From Coprothermobacter sp. (GTDB lineage: Bacteria > Coprothermobacterota > Coprothermobacteria > Coprothermobacterales > Coprothermobacteraceae): DNA of 6,470 nucleotides. The stretch spans positions 1 through 6,470 of the forward strand of contig DMVM01000087.1 in assembly GCA_003476705.1 (NCBI GenBank), given 5' to 3'. Both the position numbers and the translations under genes were made by a program. Positions 5,784 through 6,470 of this stretch are shown piece by piece (within the stretch, counting starts at the first letter, position 1; each line of letters opens with the position of its first letter). Below the pieces are notes generated by a model. The model saw nothing but the letters and a program-made list of their open reading frames with translations, did no database searches and had not been told where the DNA came from.

Positions 5784-6146
5784 CTACTGAATTTTTTGTC
5801 TTATCTGCAGCGATATGCCGTTAGGATCATATACCCAAAAATAACGGCTGTTTGCGTCAGGTGTCTTTATTTCTGAAGGATTGAATCCTTTTGTCTTTAG
5901 AATTTCATGTTTTGCATCCAAGTCTTCTGTTTCAAAACAGAGAGAAAAGCCTTTACCATCAACTTTTGGCGTTTGCAGCATACAAACTAATTCAATTTCT
6001 GTTTGTCCTTCCCCACTCGTTAAAAACACTACTTCTCCTGTTTCTGTTTTTATACGACGAGCTATGGTCATCTCAATAGTTGTTTCATAAAACTCAATGG
6101 ATTCCTCGAGTTTGTCAACCATTAACGTTACTTGCCTAAAATGCAT
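5784..6146 (-). CDS. VOC-family (glyoxalase/dioxygenase fold) protein
   Basis: 120 residues, a single VOC half-domain pair as in many small glyoxalase-like or bleomycin-resistance-like proteins. The two beta-alpha-beta-beta-beta modules are visible: HFRQVTLMVDKLEESIEFYE at 2-20, EIELVCM at 50-56, then GFSLCFETEDLDAKHEIL at 66-83 and the family ending YFWVYDPNGISLQIRQ at 102-117. The ATG is backed by AGGAGGT (6152-6158), five bases upstream. Of the four usual metal-ligand positions, Q5 and E52 are compatible with metal binding, while the later two appear as S68 and Q114 rather than His and Glu. Metal catalysis is therefore doubtful, and a ligand-binding or sequestering role is possible. The substrate is unknown. 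It lies directly downstream of rlmD on the same strand, with the repeat in between serving as its upstream region. Confidence 0.88.
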   Translation of the reverse strand: MHFRQVTLMVDKLEESIEFYETTIEMTIARRIKTETGEVVFLTSGEGQTEIELVCMLQTPKVDGKGFSLCFETEDLDAKHEILKTKGFNPSEIKTPDANSRYFWVYDPNGISLQIRQKIQ

Positions 6147-6164
6147 GGTTTACCTCCTGTCCAT

Positions 6165-6313
6165 GAAAATAATCTAATTGTTTTGTTCCAATACATCACG
6201 TAACTTGCATTCTAATCTTTACAGCCTTTCATTGTAGCGCTTTGACAAGGGTTTATCCTTTGCTGAAATGCTCAAAGTTTTTCTTTCATTAGCAGTGCCA
6301 CGCACTCGACGTG
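6165..6313. repeat. Right copy of the ~150 bp rlmD-end direct repeat (att-like)
   Basis: Matches 1359-1510 in the same orientation. It covers the last 14 codons of rlmD and the ~105 bases after its stop, up to GAAAATAATCT at 6165-6175, just before the VOC ribosome binding site. The copies share CGCACTCGACGTG exactly at the inner core (6301-6313) and diverge immediately beyond it. Confidence 0.85.
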
Positions 6314-6470
6314 TGTGGTTTGTGGAAACATGTCTATGGCTTGGATGTGGTTTAGGGAATAGCCAAAGGGCTGGAACCTGCTGATGTCCCGAGCCAGAGT
6401 TGATGGATCACAGCTTATGTAGACAATTCGTTCTGGCTGGAGCCTTGCTACAGCGTTTAATGCTTCCTGA
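6272..6470 (-). CDS. rlmD: 23S rRNA (uracil-5-)-methyltransferase RlmD/RumA family, C-terminal part
   Basis: The last 66 codons of a minus-strand gene that runs off the right edge. The reading (for example ERIVYISCDPSTLARDI, then QAIDMFPQTTHVECVALL) is the C-terminal end of the TrmA/RlmD/RumA class of SAM-dependent RNA uracil-C5 methyltransferases. The visible motifs are the SCDPSTLARD strand and loop of the SAM fold, and the family-typical DMFP-x-T-x-HVE, whose Glu is the conserved general base. The stop is TGA at 6272-6274. Paralogues in Bacillota include RlmCD, so the exact target uracil is uncertain. The 3' end is the att-like site duplicated at 1469-1510. Confidence 0.9.
   Translation of the reverse strand, partial: QEALNAVARLQPERIVYISCDPSTLARDISRFQPFGYSLNHIQAIDMFPQTTHVECVALLMKEKL

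Noticed and set aside
5711..5800. Minus-strand 29-codon frame ending WCGNCTRC (CxxCxxC)
   Set aside because: It has no start codon, begins directly after a TAA and overlaps the VOC stop region. The cysteine pattern is suggestive but not enough for a gene call.
1..6470. tRNA gene as the attachment site
   Set aside because: No cloverleaf-like sequence was found near either repeat; the duplicated site is the rlmD coding end.

Overview
The window looks like an accessory stretch of a low-GC Bacillota chromosome, probably a clostridium-like lineage. The evidence is strong AGGAGG-type ribosome binding sites, moderate-to-low GC, and an RlmD/RumA-type methyltransferase ending HVECVALL. I cannot name the genus.

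Layout. Positions 3-68 hold the last 21 codons of an unknown plus-strand gene, followed by a hairpin (78-111) where it converges on a minus-strand ERF-family single-strand annealing protein (139-819). Positions 820-1358 have no secure gene; they hold a good minus-strand promoter (1049-1076) and a long leader for the ERF gene. A detached copy of the rlmD 3' end lies at 1469-1510, inside a copy of a ~150 bp direct repeat (1359-1510). The other copy (6165-6313) contains the true 3' end of the rlmD gene that runs off the right edge (6272-6470). The ~4.8 kb between the repeats holds minus-strand cargo: a VOC (glyoxalase-fold) protein (5784-6146), a GNAT acetyltransferase broken by a frameshift and joined to the tail of a DNA-methyltransferase-like gene (4816-5573), and a large DUF262-DUF1524-DUF4268 restriction-type protein (2183-4759). 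The second DUF4268 domain of that protein is still present in the same frame (1730-2182), behind one TAA codon.

Interpretation. The repeats share CACGTCGAGTGCGT, inside codons for HVECV near the rlmD stop. The rlmD/rumA 3' end is a known integration hotspot for integrative elements in Bacillota, so I read 1511-6313 as a small island bounded by attL/attR-like sites that no longer carries an integrase (CIME-like), or as a remnant of stacked insertions. Its cargo looks like a modification-dependent or restriction-modification defence locus in decay: the methyltransferase keeps only its C-terminal part, the acetyltransferase is frameshifted and truncated, and the restriction protein has lost its last domain to an in-frame stop. 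A perfect TGTGA-N6-TCACA palindrome and a 14 bp tandem repeat sit directly upstream of the restriction gene and may control it. The wider reading (mobile island, decay, control) is inference; the repeats, stop codon, frameshift and chimera are visible in the sequence.
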